A DNA stretch of 64,000 bases from Oscillospiraceae bacterium (GTDB taxonomy: Bacteria > Bacillota > Clostridia > Oscillospirales > CAG-272): assembly GCA_015064295.1 (NCBI GenBank), contig SVSM01000003.1:1-64000 (forward strand). Reading direction: 5' to 3'. Shown here piece after piece: positions 32,966 through 41,044 of this stretch (its first letter is position 1; each line of letters begins with the position of its first letter). The translations under genes and the position numbers were made by a program. The notes beneath the pieces are model-generated. The model was not told where the DNA came from, did no database searches, and saw only the letters and a program-made list of their open reading frames with translations.

Positions 32966-32995
32966 TTGTCATGAGGGCGGTTTCTGTGATATACT
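32966..32995 (+). promoter_or_regulatory. Promoter of the dCMP deaminase gene
   Basis: TTGTCA (32966-32971), 18-base spacer, TATACT (32990-32995), leaving a leader of about 100 bases. Confidence 0.55.
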
Positions 32996-33006
32996 GTAAA
33001 GAGATG

Positions 33007-33063
33007 CTTTTCCGTCGGTTTTCGACTGAAGGGCTTGTCAACCGGGGGAAACTCCCGGTGACC
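33007..33063 (+). promoter_or_regulatory. Structured leader before dCMP deaminase
   Basis: A small stem GTCG/CGAC is followed by a stable stem GTCAACCGGG/CCCGGTGAC with a GGAAACT loop and one bulged A. I cannot match it to a riboswitch class. There is no T run, so any control would act on translation or RNA stability. Confidence 0.4.
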
Positions 33064-33102
33064 GATCCCCAAACCATGAATTGCCGAAGAGGAGATGACC
33101 CT

Positions 33103-33591
33103 ATGGAACGCGTATCCAAGATCAACTACTATCTCGACATCGCCGAAACGGTTGCCAAGCGGTGCACCTGTCTGCGCCGTCATTTCGGTGCCATCATCGT
33201 CAAGGACGATTGCATCGTGTCTACCGGCTACAACGGCGCTCCCCGCGGTCGGAAGAACTGCTCCGACCTGAACTTCTGTATGCGGGACAAGCTCAATATC
33301 CCCCGTGGGGAACGGTATGAGATGTGCCGCTCCATCCACGCCGAGGCCAACGCCATTATTGCTGCCTCCCGGGAAGAGATGCTGGGGTCTACCCTGTATA
33401 TGACCTGCGTCGATCCCAAGACGGGAGAGCCGGTGCCCGGCACCTCCAGCTGTGCCATGTGCAAGCGCCAGGTCATCAACGCCGGCATCGCCCGGGTGGT
33501 GGTCCGTGATACCAAGGAGGACTACCGCATCATCGAGGTGTCCGACTGGATCGAAAACGACGACAGCTTAAGCGGCGAGTTCGGATATTAA
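33103..33591 (+). CDS. dCMP deaminase (ComEB-like)
   Basis: Zinc deaminase that turns dCMP to dUMP for thymidylate synthesis. The 162-residue protein has the zinc site His-Ala-Glu in SIHAEANAI near residue 83 and SSCAMCKRQVI supplying two Cys, plus GYNGAPRG at the substrate loop. Length and order fit the dCMP deaminase/ComEB family. The ATG at 33103 follows GAGGAGATGACCCT. Confidence 0.92.
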   Translation: MERVSKINYYLDIAETVAKRCTCLRRHFGAIIVKDDCIVSTGYNGAPRGRKNCSDLNFCMRDKLNIPRGERYEMCRSIHAEANAIIAASREEMLGSTLYMTCVDPKTGEPVPGTSSCAMCKRQVINAGIARVVVRDTKEDYRIIEVSDWIENDDSLSGEFGY

Positions 33592-33602
33592 GAGGTCACA
33601 TT

Positions 33603-34358
33603 TTGGGTAAAAAGAAGCGCAATCCGGCCAAAAAACAGGCCTTAAAGGAACAAAAACAGAAGAAAAAGGCCCGTGACCGTGCGGCTCTCCTGATCGTATC
33701 GGCGGCCACGCTCCTGGCGCTTGTCGCGGTGCTGATCGCGGCATCCCTGCCGCGTTACGTTAAAATCAAGCCTACCGAGGACGGGCGGTATTACGATACC
33801 GGGACGGGGCTCTATTATCTGGCTGCCCCCTCCAACTACGAGCCGGTCCGCTATTCCGTCTACAAGCCCTACGGAAAGGGCGGAGGAGATTTCTTCTATC
33901 CCATCACCGGACAGGATACCGCCAAGTGGCTGGCCCGTGACGTCTACGGTATCTGCGAGGTGTATTATCAAGAGGATATTACCCTGCCCACCCTTGAGGT
34001 CTTCAAGCCCTCCACCATCCGCGTTTGCGTGGACGGGGAGAAGGTTGCCCAGGTGGTGGAGATCACCGATTCCGATCACGTAAAGCGGGTGGTGGACGCC
34101 GTGCTGAAAAACGAGGCGGTCACCCTTCCCACGGAAAGCACGGCGGTCTATACCCTGCGGATCACGTCGTCGGAATATACCTGGCTCTATTACAACGTTG
34201 TATTCATGGTTACCAAAGACGGTAACTTCTACTACGACCGCAGCACCAAGAAGGCGGTAGCGGCCGGAACCCTGGTGGAGGAATACATCCAAAACGCCGT
34301 GAAGGAATACGAGACCGGAACGGATACCGGCTCCGGTACGGCGGAGGCGCCGACATGA
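33603..34358 (+). CDS. Single-pass membrane protein of unknown function
   Basis: The 251-residue protein starts with a strongly basic stretch (KKKRNPAKKQALKEQKQKKK), one membrane helix (about 29-48), and an outer domain rich in Tyr and Val ending in a Thr/Gly/Glu tail. No family recognised. The start is TTG at 33603, preceded by AAGAGGTC. The downstream rimI ATG overlaps its stop by four bases, so the two are coupled. Confidence 0.7.
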   Translation: MGKKKRNPAKKQALKEQKQKKKARDRAALLIVSAATLLALVAVLIAASLPRYVKIKPTEDGRYYDTGTGLYYLAAPSNYEPVRYSVYKPYGKGGGDFFYPITGQDTAKWLARDVYGICEVYYQEDITLPTLEVFKPSTIRVCVDGEKVAQVVEITDSDHVKRVVDAVLKNEAVTLPTESTAVYTLRITSSEYTWLYYNVVFMVTKDGNFYYDRSTKKAVAAGTLVEEYIQNAVKEYETGTDTGSGTAEAPT

Positions 34359-34789
34359 CGCTCGTAACGCCCGCGGTTTCGCAGGCCTCCGAGCTTGCCA
34401 AGGTCGACGCGGTCTGCTTTACCGATCCCTGGAGCGAGACCTCCTTTCGGGAGGCCCTTGCGGGGGAGGGGTACACCTTTGTGGCGCTGGAGGAGGGGGG
34501 AGAGCTGATCGGCTATGCCGGTATGCTTACCGTCCTCGACGTGGCAGATGTGACTAACGTGGCCGTTCTGCCGGCCTTTCGGCGGCAGGGCCTGGCAAGA
34601 CGTCTGCTGACGGCATTGACGGCTAAGGCAAGGGAACAAGGTGTTACCCGTCTTCAGCTGGAGGTCAGAGAATCCAATGTTGCCGCCCGTACCCTCTATG
34701 AATCCCTCGGCTTTACCGTCGACGGTAAGCGGAAGCGCTATTACCGACGCCCCGATGAGGACGCCGTCCTCATGTCCCTTTCGCTGTGA
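34355..34789 (+). CDS. rimI: Ribosomal protein S18 alanine N-acetyltransferase
   Basis: GNAT acetyltransferase of 144 residues: DPWSETSFREAL near the N terminus, VTNVAVLPAFRRQGLARRLL (acetyl-CoA loop RRQGLA), LEVRESNVAARTLYESLGF and RKRYYRRPDEDAVLMSL at the C-terminal end, a close fit to RimI. In Firmicutes rimI often lies beside tsaD, as here. Confidence 0.9.
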   Translation: MTLVTPAVSQASELAKVDAVCFTDPWSETSFREALAGEGYTFVALEEGGELIGYAGMLTVLDVADVTNVAVLPAFRRQGLARRLLTALTAKAREQGVTRLQLEVRESNVAARTLYESLGFTVDGKRKRYYRRPDEDAVLMSLSL

Positions 34790-34834
34790 TCGTTGCTTCG
34801 CTACACCAAGGACGATTTCCTTTCGATTCCATCC

Positions 34835-34930
34835 GCAAAAAACGCCGTTTTTGCCATCCAAAGTTTTTGAATGATCAAAGAAAACTTTTTTCAAAAAGTT
34901 TTCTTTGCGGGTGCAGGGCAGCGCCCTGCT
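34835..34930. repeat. Palindromic mosaic repeat, copy 4 (reverse)
   Basis: Order C (GCAAAAAACG/CGTTTTTGC), linker CCATCCAAAGTTTTTGAATG, B (AAAGAAAACTTTTT/AAAAAGTTTTCTTT), linker GCGGGT, A (GCAGGGC/GCCCTGC). It fills the gap between rimI and tsaD and ends about 12 bases before the tsaD start. Confidence 0.75.
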
Positions 34931-34941
34931 ATGTAATGCTT

Positions 34942-35946
34942 ATGAAAATACTATCCATCGAAAGCTCCTGCGACGAGACCTCGGCGGCTGTCGTCGAGAT
35001 GGGCGGGGAGCGCAAGATCCTATCGAACATCGTGGCTTCCCAGATCGAGACTCACGCCCTTTACGGCGGCGTGGTGCCGGAGATCGCCAGCCGCGCCCAT
35101 ATTGAAGCCATATCGGGCATTACCTACGAGGCATTATCCCGGGCGGGGGTCACCCTTGACGAGATCGACGCCATCGGTGTGACCAACCGTCCCGGACTCA
35201 TCGGGGCACTTCTGGTAGGAGTCAATTTTGCCAAATCCTTGGCGGTTTCAAGAGGGATCCCTCTGGTACCTGTCCACCACATCCGCGGCCATATCGCCGC
35301 CAATTATCTCGCCTATCCCGACCTGAAACCGCCCTTCCTGGCTTTGGTTGCCTCGGGCGGGCATACCTCGCTGATTGAGGTGAGGAGCTATACCGACATG
35401 GAAACGGTGGGACGCACCCGTGACGACGCCATGGGCGAGGCCTTTGACAAGGTGGCCCGCGTCATGGGCATCCCCTATCCCGGCGGTGCCGAAATGGACC
35501 GTCTGGCCCATCTCGGCGACCCCAAGGCCTTTGCCTTCCCCTCGGCCGCACTGAACGACGGCACTCTTGACTTCTCCTTCAGCGGTCTGAAGACCCATAT
35601 CATCAATCTTCTCCACCGCATGGAGCAGAAGGGCGAGCCCTATCCCATGGAGGATATTGCCGCCTCCTTTACCGCTACCGTGGTCTCCTCGGTGGTGAAA
35701 AAGCTGGAGACGGCGCTGGAGCGCTATCCTCACGAGCGCCTGGTGCTGGCGGGAGGCGTTTCGGCCAACTCCCATCTGCGAGAGGCCCTGCAGGCCTTTG
35801 CCGACAAGCGGGGACTGACCTTCTACGTACCCCCTCGCGCCCTTTGCGGCGACAACGCCGCCATGATCGGCGCCCAGGCCTATTACGAGTACGAGGCGGG
35901 GGTGCGGGGCGATGCCTCCCTGAACGCCTTTGCCTGTGGAGAATGA
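34942..35946 (+). CDS. tsaD: tRNA N6-adenosine threonylcarbamoyltransferase
   Basis: Catalytic subunit that transfers the threonylcarbamoyl group to A37 of ANN-reading tRNAs. The 334-residue protein opens MKILSIESSCDETSAAVVE and has VHHIRGHIAAN with the metal-binding His pair near 111-115, VASGGHTSL and VLAGGVSANSHLR, typical in order and length. Start at 34942 or the ATG six bases earlier. There is no clear ribosome site because palindromic repeat copy 4 lies directly upstream. Confidence 0.95.
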   Translation: MKILSIESSCDETSAAVVEMGGERKILSNIVASQIETHALYGGVVPEIASRAHIEAISGITYEALSRAGVTLDEIDAIGVTNRPGLIGALLVGVNFAKSLAVSRGIPLVPVHHIRGHIAANYLAYPDLKPPFLALVASGGHTSLIEVRSYTDMETVGRTRDDAMGEAFDKVARVMGIPYPGGAEMDRLAHLGDPKAFAFPSAALNDGTLDFSFSGLKTHIINLLHRMEQKGEPYPMEDIAASFTATVVSSVVKKLETALERYPHERLVLAGGVSANSHLREALQAFADKRGLTFYVPPRALCGDNAAMIGAQAYYEYEAGVRGDASLNAFACGE

Positions 35947-36049
35947 ATCCACAGCTGTGGAAAACCTGCGGGGAATCCCTGTAGAATCGACAAATTTGTC
36001 ACATAACCGCGCTTGCTTCTGTGGAAAATCCTGTGGAAAGCGTGGAAAG
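35946..36049. promoter_or_regulatory. Cluster of TGTGGAAA motifs and short palindromes
   Basis: TGTGGAAAA occurs at 35956 and 36020, TGTGGAAAG at 36032 and CGTGGAAAG at 36041. The first lies in the perfect 14-bp palindrome TCCACAGCTGTGGA. A second palindrome, GACAAATTTGTC, is at 35989-36000. TTTTCCACA, the complement, differs by one base from the DnaA box TTATCCACA. This could be a DnaA or other regulator site for the isocitrate dehydrogenase gene. Confidence 0.45.
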
Positions 36050-36113
36050 ATAACGCGGCGGCTGACCGGCGGCTGACTGCGGAAAATCCCTTTGCCGGAG
36101 AAAGTACAGGACT

Positions 36114-37283
36114 ATGGCAAACTACGAAAACGAGATCCAAAGCGCGGTCGAAAAATACGAGGCGCTTCTTCGCTCCCAGCTGGAACGGGTGGAAAAGATC
36201 AACGCGGCAGGTGACGCTGTGGATTACAGCAAGATGGACAAGATCGTCATCGGCGTCTGCGGCGGCGACGGCATCGGCCCCATCATTACCGAGGCCTCCC
36301 GCAAGGTGCTGGACTATCTCCTTGCCGATGACGTCAAGAGCGGTAAGATCGAATTTAAGATCATCGACGGTCTGACCATTGAGAACCGTGCGAAGCATAT
36401 GCAGGCCATTCCTGACGACGTCATGGAGGAGCTTTACGCCTGCGACGTCATTCTGAAGGGCCCCACCACCACTCCCCGCGCCGGCGATCCCTGGCCCAAC
36501 ATCGAGTCTGCCAACGTGGCCATGAGAAAGAAGCTGGACCTCTTTGCCAATGTCCGTCCCGTTAAGGTTCCCGACAAGGGCATCGACTGGACCTTCTTCC
36601 GTGAGAACACCGAGGGTAGCTACGCCGTGGGTAGCCAGGGTGTCAACGTGACCGACGACCTGGCCCTGGACTTCTGCGTGACTACCACCGAGGGTTGCAA
36701 CCGCATCGCCCGTCTGGCCTACGAGTATGCCAGAAAGAACGGCAAGAACCGCGTGTCCATCGTGACCAAGGCCAACATCATCAAGACCACCGACGGTAAG
36801 TTCCTCCGTCTCTGCGAGGAGGTCGGTAAGGAATATCCCGAGATCGAGACCGATAACTGGTTCATCGACATCATGACCGCCAAGCTGGTGGACGAAAAGC
36901 GCCGTACCGGCTTCCAGGTCTTCATCCTGCCCAACCTCTACGGTGACATCATCACCGACGAGGCCGCCGAGTTCCAGGGCGGTGTCGGTACCGCCGGCTC
37001 GGCCAACATCGGTAAGAAGTACGCCATGTTTGAGGCCATTCACGGCTCGGCACCCCGTATGATCACTGAGGGGCGCGGTCAGTACGCCGATCCCTGCTCC
37101 ATGCTTCGCGCCACGGTCATGCTGCTGTCCCACATCGGCTATCAGGCCGAGTCGGATCGCCTGGCCCGGGCCCTTGACATCTGTATGTTCGAGGAGAAGA
37201 AGCTGGTGGTGACGGGACGCGACACCGGCGCTACCTGTGACGAGTTCACCGCTTACGTAAACGAAACGCTGAAGAGACTGTAA
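36114..37283 (+). CDS. Isocitrate/isopropylmalate dehydrogenase family, probably NAD-type isocitrate dehydrogenase
   Basis: The 389-residue protein has IGVCGGDGIGP near residue 47, NVRPVKVPDKGIDWTFFRENTEGSY with the substrate-binding Arg and Tyr, NLYGDIITDEAAEFQGGVG with the metal-binding Asp residues, and FEAIHGSAP. An N-terminal extension of about 40 residues precedes the core. The ENTEGSYA block fits isocitrate rather than isopropylmalate use, and no leu genes are nearby. With the aconitase-like gene it would give 2-oxoglutarate for glutamate synthesis. Codon use is strongly biased, suggesting high expression. Confidence 0.85.
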   Translation: MANYENEIQSAVEKYEALLRSQLERVEKINAAGDAVDYSKMDKIVIGVCGGDGIGPIITEASRKVLDYLLADDVKSGKIEFKIIDGLTIENRAKHMQAIPDDVMEELYACDVILKGPTTTPRAGDPWPNIESANVAMRKKLDLFANVRPVKVPDKGIDWTFFRENTEGSYAVGSQGVNVTDDLALDFCVTTTEGCNRIARLAYEYARKNGKNRVSIVTKANIIKTTDGKFLRLCEEVGKEYPEIETDNWFIDIMTAKLVDEKRRTGFQVFILPNLYGDIITDEAAEFQGGVGTAGSANIGKKYAMFEAIHGSAPRMITEGRGQYADPCSMLRATVMLLSHIGYQAESDRLARALDICMFEEKKLVVTGRDTGATCDEFTAYVNETLKRL

Positions 37284-37298
37284 GAGGGGGAGACGTGC

Positions 37299-37377
37299 GG
37301 GGGAAAACTTTCCCCAAAAAGTTTTCCCCCACGCCCCCTTTCAAAAACTTTGGACGGCCGAAAACTTCGTTTTCGGC
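37299..37377. repeat. Palindromic mosaic repeat, copy 5 (hairpin A missing)
   Basis: B (GGGGGAAAACTTT and its complement AAAGTTTTCCCCC around a short CCCCAA loop), linker TTTCAAAAACTTTGGACG, C (GCCGAAAAC/GTTTTCGGC). It directly follows the isocitrate dehydrogenase gene and abuts the 19-bp tandem repeats. Confidence 0.7.
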
Positions 37378-37382
37378 GGGGT

Positions 37383-37540
37383 GGGCGGACGGAGGCTCAT
37401 CGGGCGGACGGAGGCTCATCGGGCGGACGGAGGCTCATCGGGCGGACGAAGGCTCATCGGGCGGACAGAGCGCTCGCCATGCGGATGGAGGTTCGTCAGG
37501 CAGACGAAGGTTTGCCATGCGGACGGAGGTTCGCGGATAT
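37383..37540 (+). repeat. 19-bp tandem repeat (minisatellite)
   Basis: GGGCGGACGGAGGCTCATC begins at 37383, 37402, 37421, 37440 and 37459, an exact 19-base period, then decays through about three diverged units to 37540. 19 is not a multiple of three, so it does not encode a simple peptide repeat. It lies between isocitrate dehydrogenase and the Rex-like gene and may vary in copy number. Confidence 0.85.
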
Positions 37541-37559
37541 TTTGGAATCGGAGATTCTC

Positions 37560-38198
37560 ATGAGCAGACAAAACTACGGTTTTATATACGGAAGCGCGGG
37601 GAAACGGTATCCCCGTTATTTCCGCTGCTTACGAGCGCTTCTGATGAACGGTATTATGAAGATCAGCTCGGCGGAGCTGGCCGAACGGTTGGGATTGACG
37701 CCCTCCCAGGTGCGGGCCGACCTGAACGGATTCGGCGGCGCCGGTCAGCAGGGCTACGGCTACCACGTCAAGACCCTCTACACCGAGATCAGCCGTGAGC
37801 TGGGGGCAGGAGACCGCATGACGGCGGTGATCCTGGGCGGTGAGCCGTCCACGGTGTCCTATCTTGCCGAACGGTTTGAGGGACGGGGCGTGACGGCGGT
37901 GGCCCACGTGACCTCCCTCGCGGGCGAGGGATCGGTACCGAAGGTGTTGCCCTCGGAGCTGACGGCCTATTTGGAAAAAGAAACCGTCGATCTTGCGGTG
38001 GTGGTGGAGAACGTGACGGGGGAGGCACCGCTTGCCCCTCTGCTGGTTTCCCACGGCATCCGCGGGATCTGGAACATGACCCAGCAGGATATGGAGGCGG
38101 AGATCCCGGTCCTCAATCTGCCTGTGGGGGATATTATGATGAGTCTTTGCTGTGACGTGCGTCACGCAAAAGACGAGAAAGGAGGAAAGACGTCATGA
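37560..38198 (+). CDS. Rex-like redox repressor homologue with altered NAD site
   Basis: The 212-residue protein has the Rex N-terminal winged helix: PRYFRCLRALLMNGIMKISS, LAERLGLTPSQVRADLNGFG and GYGYHVKTLY match the Rex DNA-reading domain well. The C-terminal half has the Rossmann outline, but the dinucleotide-binding GxGxxG is replaced by ILGGEPSTVSY, so NADH sensing may be lost or changed. The end VLNLPVGDIM is Rex-like. GGAG lies seven bases before the ATG. The DnaD gene overlaps its stop, an unusual operon for a redox regulator. Confidence 0.75.
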   Translation: MSRQNYGFIYGSAGKRYPRYFRCLRALLMNGIMKISSAELAERLGLTPSQVRADLNGFGGAGQQGYGYHVKTLYTEISRELGAGDRMTAVILGGEPSTVSYLAERFEGRGVTAVAHVTSLAGEGSVPKVLPSELTAYLEKETVDLAVVVENVTGEAPLAPLLVSHGIRGIWNMTQQDMEAEIPVLNLPVGDIMMSLCCDVRHAKDEKGGKTS

Positions 38199-39154
38199 AG
38201 TACAACGTCATATTCAAGGACGGCGCGGTGTGTCTGCCGGCGGCGGCTCTGGAGCTGGACGGTGACCTGACGGCCATACGGCTTCTGATGCTCCTTTCCT
38301 ACGACCGCGCCATGGGTGATGCCGACGAGGCCTTTTTAGCCGAGCAGCTTGGCTGTACGGTGGAGAAGCTGTCCGAAACGGTCGACAAGCTGCGGGAGGC
38401 CGGGCTTCTCGAGCCCGAAAGGAAGCGCAAGCCCTCGGCTTCGGGTAAGAATCTCACCGGTCGGGAGATGGCGTCGGTCATCGAGGCCGACGAGAGCATG
38501 AAGCAGCTCATCGAGGAATGCCAGGGACTCTGCGGCAAGGTCTTTACCCCCACCGACGTATCCAAGGTGGTGGCGTTGAAGCAGGAGCTTGGCTTCAGCT
38601 GTGAGACGATCTTACTGCTCTTCTTCTACTATTTTGAAAAGCTGGACGCCGTGGGACGAAAGCTGACGGTAAGCTACGTGGAAAAGAGCGCCTACGGCCT
38701 ATATAACCAGGGCATTCGCACGGCGGAGGCCTTACAGGATTACATTAAGCAGGTGGAGATGCGGAACAGCAATCAATACCGCCTGCGGAAGCTCTTCGGT
38801 ATGGGGGAGCGCGCCTTTACCAAGAAGGAGAAGGGCTTCTTCGACAAATGGTTTGGGGAGTGGGGCCTGTCCTTTGAGCTGGTGGAGCACGCCTTTGATC
38901 TGGCGGTGGACCGCACCGGCAAGGCGGGGCTGGAGTATATGTCAAAGATCCTCTCCGACTGGCACACGAGCGGCATCGCTACCGTGGAGCAGGCCGAAAA
39001 GGCGTCTGCCGACTATCGCAGCTCCTCGGCATACAAGAAGAAGTTCAAGGAGGCCGAACGGGGGGAAGAGCCCTCGTCCAGCTTCAATACCGACGCGTTT
39101 TTTGAAAAGGCGCTGAAGCGCAGCTACGCTATGATGAACGGAGGTGGGGAATAA
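38195..39154 (+). CDS. DnaD-domain replication initiation protein
   Basis: The 319-residue protein has an N-terminal winged-helix region (about 1-75) and two DnaD/DnaB-type helical domains: VFTPTDVSKVVALKQELGFSCETILLLFFYY and TKKEKGFFDKWFGEWGLSFELVEHAFDLAVDRTGKAGLEYMSKIL, then a variable tail. Such proteins help load the replicative helicase. It is followed by the loader ATPase, the usual pairing in Clostridia. AAAGGAGG precedes the ATG, which overlaps the stop of the Rex-like gene. Confidence 0.88.
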   Translation: MKYNVIFKDGAVCLPAAALELDGDLTAIRLLMLLSYDRAMGDADEAFLAEQLGCTVEKLSETVDKLREAGLLEPERKRKPSASGKNLTGREMASVIEADESMKQLIEECQGLCGKVFTPTDVSKVVALKQELGFSCETILLLFFYYFEKLDAVGRKLTVSYVEKSAYGLYNQGIRTAEALQDYIKQVEMRNSNQYRLRKLFGMGERAFTKKEKGFFDKWFGEWGLSFELVEHAFDLAVDRTGKAGLEYMSKILSDWHTSGIATVEQAEKASADYRSSSAYKKKFKEAERGEEPSSSFNTDAFFEKALKRSYAMMNGGGE

Positions 39155-40141
39155 ATGGGATTTAACCGTGAAAACTACCGTCGGATCAAACGGGAATACG
39201 ACGGAAAGAATCTCCGAGCCAAGGAGGAGGCAGAACGCCGCCGCGAGGAGCTCCACGCTCGCTTTCCCGAGATCAAGGAGATCGACGACGCCCTGTCGAT
39301 GACGGGGCTTGCGGTGCTGGAGGCATCCTCCCGCTATGCGGGGGCGCGTCTTGAGGACGAGATCGCCGGGCTTAAGCGTCAGAATCAGACGCTGCTGGCG
39401 GATCGTGCCAATTGTCTTGCCTTCCACGGGCTTCCCGCCGATTATTCCGACGTCAAGTACGAGTGTCCCGACTGCATGGACACCGGCTTTGCCGGTCTTG
39501 CCATGTGCCGCTGTATGAAGGAAAAGCTGGTGCTGGCGGGCTATGAAAGCTCGGGGATCGGTACGCTGATCCGCACCAAGACCTTTGATAATTTCGATCC
39601 CGACTATCAGAAGCAGGAGGGCAAGGCGGCGGAGAATAACCGTCTGGTCTATCAGTTTTGTCAGAAATACGCCGAGCAGTTTGACGACCTCGGCTCTCCC
39701 AATCTTCTGTTCATCGGCGCCACCGGCCTGGGCAAAACGCACCTGTCCGCCGCCATTGCAGGACGCATCATCAACCGTGGGTACGACGCGGTCTGCGAGA
39801 CGGCCCAGAATTTCTTTGCCGATTTCGAATTTGAACGCTTTAACCGCCCCTACGGCGGCCGCGATGCGGGAGAGGAGAGTAAGACCGATAAATATTTCGA
39901 TTGCGATCTTCTGATCCTCGACGACCTGGGAACCGAGATGACCAATCAGTTTACCGTCTCGTGCCTCTATAACATCATCAACACCCGCCTCAACCGCGGA
40001 CGGTCGATGATCATCAACACCAATTTAACCCGCGACGAGCTGAAAAAGCGGTATGCCGACCGCATCACCTCCCGCCTGTTCGGTGAGTTTTTACCCATGA
40101 TCTTCCTGGGCCGCGATATGCGGGAGCTGCGGCTGGATTAA
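39155..40141 (+). CDS. DnaC/DnaI-type helicase loader ATPase
   Basis: The 328-residue protein has an N-terminal coiled region, a zinc-binding CPDCMDTGF...CRC cluster near residue 106, then an AAA+ ATPase: GATGLGKTHLSAAIA (Walker A), LLILDDLGTE (Walker B), IINTNLTRDEL (sensor). This is the clostridial form of the DnaI helicase loader, with the zinc site in place of the DnaI N domain. It starts one codon after the DnaD gene stop and probably acts with it at origins and restarted forks. Confidence 0.9.
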   Translation: MGFNRENYRRIKREYDGKNLRAKEEAERRREELHARFPEIKEIDDALSMTGLAVLEASSRYAGARLEDEIAGLKRQNQTLLADRANCLAFHGLPADYSDVKYECPDCMDTGFAGLAMCRCMKEKLVLAGYESSGIGTLIRTKTFDNFDPDYQKQEGKAAENNRLVYQFCQKYAEQFDDLGSPNLLFIGATGLGKTHLSAAIAGRIINRGYDAVCETAQNFFADFEFERFNRPYGGRDAGEESKTDKYFDCDLLILDDLGTEMTNQFTVSCLYNIINTRLNRGRSMIINTNLTRDELKKRYADRITSRLFGEFLPMIFLGRDMRELRLD

Positions 40142-40162
40142 CGTGAAGAAAGGATTCCTGTC

Positions 40163-40924
40163 ATGAAAATTGCCATTGTTACCGGCGCCTCCTCGGGACT
40201 GGGTGAGGAATACGTCCGCTGTCTTGCTGAGGGCTACGATGAGATCGAAGCCATTTGGGTCATCGCCCGCCGTGAGGATCGGCTGAATCGGTTAAAGGAG
40301 GCCTACCCCGGGAAGACCGTGGTACCGATGCCCCTGGATCTGACGCTGAACGAAAGCTACGCCGCCTTCCGTGACAGACTGGAGGCCGAAAAGCCCGAGA
40401 TCGTGGCGCTGATCAACAACGCCGGCTTCGGCACCCTCGGAAACTTTGACGAGATGGAGCTGTTCTCCCAAACCCGCATGGTGGATCTCAACAACCGTGC
40501 CATGACGGCTATGACGTCGGCCGCGCTGCCCTATATGAAGAAGGGAAGCTTTATCATCAACGTTTGCTCCATCGCTTCCTTTGCCCCCAATCCCCGCATG
40601 ACGGTCTACTGCTCTACCAAGGCCTACGTGCTCAGCTTCTCCAAGTCGCTGCGGTTCGAGCTGAAGGGAAGGGGCATTAACGTCCTGGCCCTCTGTCCCG
40701 GGCCGATGGATACCGAATTCCTGCCGGCGGCAGGTATTGAAAAGGGCTCGTCCCATACCTTCGATACCTTGCCTCGGGTGAATCCTGCCATGGCTGCCGA
40801 GCGCTCCCTGCGCCACGCCGCCAAGGGACACGGTATCTACACCCCTCGCCTTTTCTTCAAGTTCTATCGGCTGCTGGCCAAGCTTTTGCCTCACGGAATC
40901 GTGATGCATATGAGCAAGACCTGA
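40163..40924 (+). CDS. Short-chain dehydrogenase/reductase
   Basis: The 253-residue Rossmann oxidoreductase has TGASSGLG for cofactor binding, INNAGFG, the catalytic SIASF...YCSTKAYV (Ser, Tyr, Lys) and CPGPMDTEF. Arg residues after beta strand two (ARREDR) suggest NADP(H). A hydrophobic C terminus (FYRLLAKLLPHGIV) hints at membrane or lipid-like substrates. AAGAAAGGATTCCTGTC precedes the ATG. Substrate unknown. Confidence 0.85.
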   Translation: MKIAIVTGASSGLGEEYVRCLAEGYDEIEAIWVIARREDRLNRLKEAYPGKTVVPMPLDLTLNESYAAFRDRLEAEKPEIVALINNAGFGTLGNFDEMELFSQTRMVDLNNRAMTAMTSAALPYMKKGSFIINVCSIASFAPNPRMTVYCSTKAYVLSFSKSLRFELKGRGINVLALCPGPMDTEFLPAAGIEKGSSHTFDTLPRVNPAMAAERSLRHAAKGHGIYTPRLFFKFYRLLAKLLPHGIVMHMSKT

Positions 40925-40966
40925 CGGACTTGTCGGACTTTGACGGAAAATTCTTTTGCAAAACGA

Positions 40967-40995
40967 TTGACATTTCGCGCAGAATCGTATAAAAT
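40967..40995 (+). promoter_or_regulatory. Promoter of the DUF1292 gene
   Basis: TTGACA (40967-40972), 17 bases, TAAAAT (40990-40995). Confidence 0.8.
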
Positions 40996-41044
40996 AGAGA
41001 TAGTGAAGCCGACCGAACGGTCGGAACGAAAGGAGGCCGTGATC

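Noticed and set aside
35946-36049. DnaA-box-like cluster as a chromosomal origin
   Set aside because: No dnaA, dnaN, rpmH or AT-rich unwinding region is near; at most a regulatory or titration site.
37383-37540. Tandem repeats as a possible CRISPR array
   Set aside because: The units are 19 bp with no spacers between them and there are no cas genes.
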